Shown here piece after piece: positions 39,039 through 40,079 of a stretch of DNA of 40,079 nucleotides. The DNA lies in the NCBI GenBank assembly GCA_020025675.1, contig JAHHRS010000014.1:1-40079 (forward strand), in the 5' to 3' direction. Source of the DNA: Oscillospiraceae bacterium (GTDB lineage Bacteria; Bacillota; Clostridia; Oscillospirales; Oscillospiraceae). The notes under the pieces are model-generated. The model was not told the DNA's origin. It saw only the letters and a list, made by a program, of their open reading frames with translations, and did no database searches. Position 1 is the stretch's first letter, and the number at the start of each line of letters is the position of its first letter. A program made the translations under genes and the position numbers.

Positions 39039-39686
39039 TTAGATGTGGATTTTAGAAGAAATCATATTGGAATAGTAAGCGGCTTCAATTTCATGCCCGT
39101 CAAGTCTGCCGCTAAGCCAGCATTTAAGCATCTTGTCAAATAGCTTTATATATTCGGAAATGGTCTGCGCCAACTCCTCAGAGCTGCATTCCCGTTCAGG
39201 GAAACTAAGTGAGCGCATAAATTTGCCGTCATACAGCGCATATTCATGCTTTTGCCCTGTCTGCTGGTAAAGATGCACGTCCTCTATATGCTTCCATAGC
39301 CGGAAAAATTCCGTCATGGAGGAAATAAGCTCGGCAGACTGAGTCCTGAACACAACAGACAGTGCTCCTATGCTATCGCTCTCACCACGGTAGAGCTCTA
39401 CTTCATATTTTACCGTTGGACGGTATTTATATTCAAGGGAACTTTTAAGGCTCATTGAAAATGAATTGGGCGAAAAGAAGGGAACAAGGTCTTTTGAAGG
39501 AACCATAAGTTCCTGAATGGCGGAGAGAATGTCGTTTATTCTCTGTTCGGGGGTGGTGTAGTCAACATATTGGGCCAAAATCTGATTTATAAGGCTTGAA
39601 CGGTTAGTTCCAAGACGGTGGGCCAGTGCGTCCACCTGATGTACTACTTCTTCATCAAGCATAAGACTGTATAGAGTTTTACTCAT
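39039..39686 (-). CDS. Ribbon-helix-helix (CopG-like) protein upstream of clpB
   Basis: A 215-aa protein. Residues about 3-43 fit a ribbon-helix-helix DNA-binding fold: a beta strand KTLYSLMLDEEVV, helix QVDALAHRLGT, the turn NRSS and helix LINQILAQYV. The remaining 170 residues do not match a family I know: a strand-rich section (YKYRPTVKYEVELYRG, IGALSVVFRT) and then helical segments (LISSMTEFFRLWKHI, ELAQTISEYIKLFDKMLKCWL). Start ATG 39686 has AGGAGAGGTG upstream; GTG 39695 is too close to that site. Its stop TAA overlaps the clpB Shine-Dalgarno, so both are in one transcript from the promoter at 39713-39741. A heat-shock or autoregulatory role is inference from position. Confidence 0.75.
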   Translation of the reverse strand: MSKTLYSLMLDEEVVHQVDALAHRLGTNRSSLINQILAQYVDYTTPEQRINDILSAIQELMVPSKDLVPFFSPNSFSMSLKSSLEYKYRPTVKYEVELYRGESDSIGALSVVFRTQSAELISSMTEFFRLWKHIEDVHLYQQTGQKHEYALYDGKFMRSLSFPERECSSEELAQTISEYIKLFDKMLKCWLSGRLDGHEIEAAYYSNMISSKIHI

Positions 39687-39712
39687 TTCTGTCACCTCTC
39701 CTTTTTGTCTAT

Positions 39713-39741
39713 ATAATAGTACCGAAACAAATTTCTGTCAA
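39713..39741 (-). promoter_or_regulatory. Promoter of the RHH-clpB operon
   Basis: Minus strand: TTGACA (39741-39736), 17-nt spacer, TATTAT (39718-39713), 27 nt before ATG 39686. Neither a CIRCE inverted repeat nor a CtsR heptad repeat overlaps it. Confidence 0.8.
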
Positions 39742-39780
39742 TACGCCTATATAAATATTCACACAAATTATATAAATTAT

Positions 39781-39802
39781 TCAAGGGAAATATTAACCTT
39801 GA
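39781..39802. promoter_or_regulatory. Inverted repeat TCAAGG-N10-CCTTGA between the divergent promoters
   Basis: TCAAGG (39781-39786) and CCTTGA (39797-39802) form a 6-bp dyad with a 10-bp centre, 40 bp upstream of the RHH-clpB -35 and overlapping the putative -35 of the tRNA-side promoter. Could be an operator, possibly for the RHH protein, but nothing proves it. Confidence 0.3.
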
Positions 39803-39827
39803 TTTTTTCAAGTCTATCATATATAAT
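39799..39827 (+). promoter_or_regulatory. Putative promoter upstream of tRNA-Ser
   Basis: TTGATT (39799-39804), 17-nt spacer, TATAAT (39822-39827). It lies about 140 nt before the tRNA; the sequence between holds no gene and no clear structure. Confidence 0.45.
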
Positions 39828-39975
39828 TGTTAAACTGTGAAGAAAAAATTCGTGCAGTATAAAAAGTCTATAAAATGGAAACTTTCAAAATTTTATATAC
39901 AGGAATTTTTATCACACAATTATCTGAGGATGGAATTCGGCCGGAATTTCTAAGGAGCGTAAAACATTTATTTAT

Positions 39976-40066
39976 GGAGATGTACCCAAGTGGTTGAAGG
40001 GTCCGCACTCGAAATGCGGTAGGTCGGGCAACCGGCGCAAGAGTTCAAATCTCTTCATCTCCGCCA
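39976..40066 (+). tRNA. tRNA-Ser (anticodon CGA), CCA encoded
   Basis: The 91-nt cloverleaf is complete: acceptor GGAGATG (39976-39982) pairs with CATCTCC (40056-40062), then discriminator G and encoded CCA. The anticodon stem CCGCA/TGCGG encloses the loop CTCGAAA, giving anticodon CGA (reads UCG, Ser). The long variable arm (GGTCGGGCAACCGGC region) is the class II feature of serine tRNAs, and the T-arm AGAGTTCAAATCTCT is normal. Confidence 0.95.
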
Positions 40067-40079
40067 AAAAAACGCCGCA

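Noticed and set aside
39687..39975. CIRCE or CtsR operator for clpB
   Set aside because: I looked for the TTAGCACTC dyad and the GGTCAAA heptad repeats on both strands and found neither.

Overview
The window reads as chromosome of a low-to-mid GC member of the Bacillota, class Clostridia, probably an Oscillospiraceae-like gut anaerobe. The support is a Clostridia-style S10-spc-alpha ribosomal cluster, zinc-ribbon forms of S14, S4, L24, L36 and adenylate kinase, strong Shine-Dalgarno sites (GGAGG) before nearly every gene, a YlmC/YmxH-type sporulation protein, DUF1846 and PgeF. The genus cannot be fixed from the sequence alone.

Layout. 1-4.5 kb: the 3' end of a YigZ-family gene, then mostly minus-strand genes: a PRC-barrel YlmC/YmxH protein, a ParB/Noc-type DNA-binding protein, a roughly 240-bp block of tandem hairpins, and a dicarboxylate/amino-acid:cation symporter divergent from an AraC-type regulator. 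Behind the regulator lies a 300-bp non-genic stretch with a striking NACAAN hexamer array, an AT-rich hairpin and DnaA-box-like words. 4.5-12.2 kb: DUF1846 protein (minus), then secA, pgeF, an orphan oligopeptide-type binding lipoprotein, cytidine deaminase and an HTH-only LysR-like protein (plus). 12.2-13.5 kb: one minus-strand polytopic membrane protein.

13.7-29.8 kb: the complete ribosomal cluster rpsJ-rplCDWB-rpsS-rplV-rpsC-rplP-rpmC-rpsQ-rplNXE-rpsN-rpsH-rplFR-rpsE-rpmD-rplO-secY-adk-map-infA-rpmJ-rpsMKD-rpoA-rplQ. It is driven by a TTGACA/TATATT promoter followed by a 300-nt structured leader that contains an intrinsic terminator-like hairpin, and it ends at a clear terminator. Four long spacers inside it (before rplC, rpsH, rpsM and rpoA) break the otherwise tight packing and hold hairpins.

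29.8-36.4 kb: an AT-rich stretch with a Cof-type HAD phosphatase and an unrecognised membrane-anchored protein, then a three-gene ABC importer of the ferric/aminoethylphosphonate type (lipoprotein, fused double permease, ATPase) and a small membrane protein. 36.4-40.1 kb: on the minus strand, a ribbon-helix-helix protein co-transcribed with clpB; divergently, a tRNA-Ser(CGA) with encoded CCA.

The genes themselves are mostly conserved housekeeping. The less ordinary material is in the non-coding spacers (hairpin ladders, leader attenuator, hexamer array), in protein tails (S3, L3, SecA zinc domain) and in the RHH-ClpB pair.
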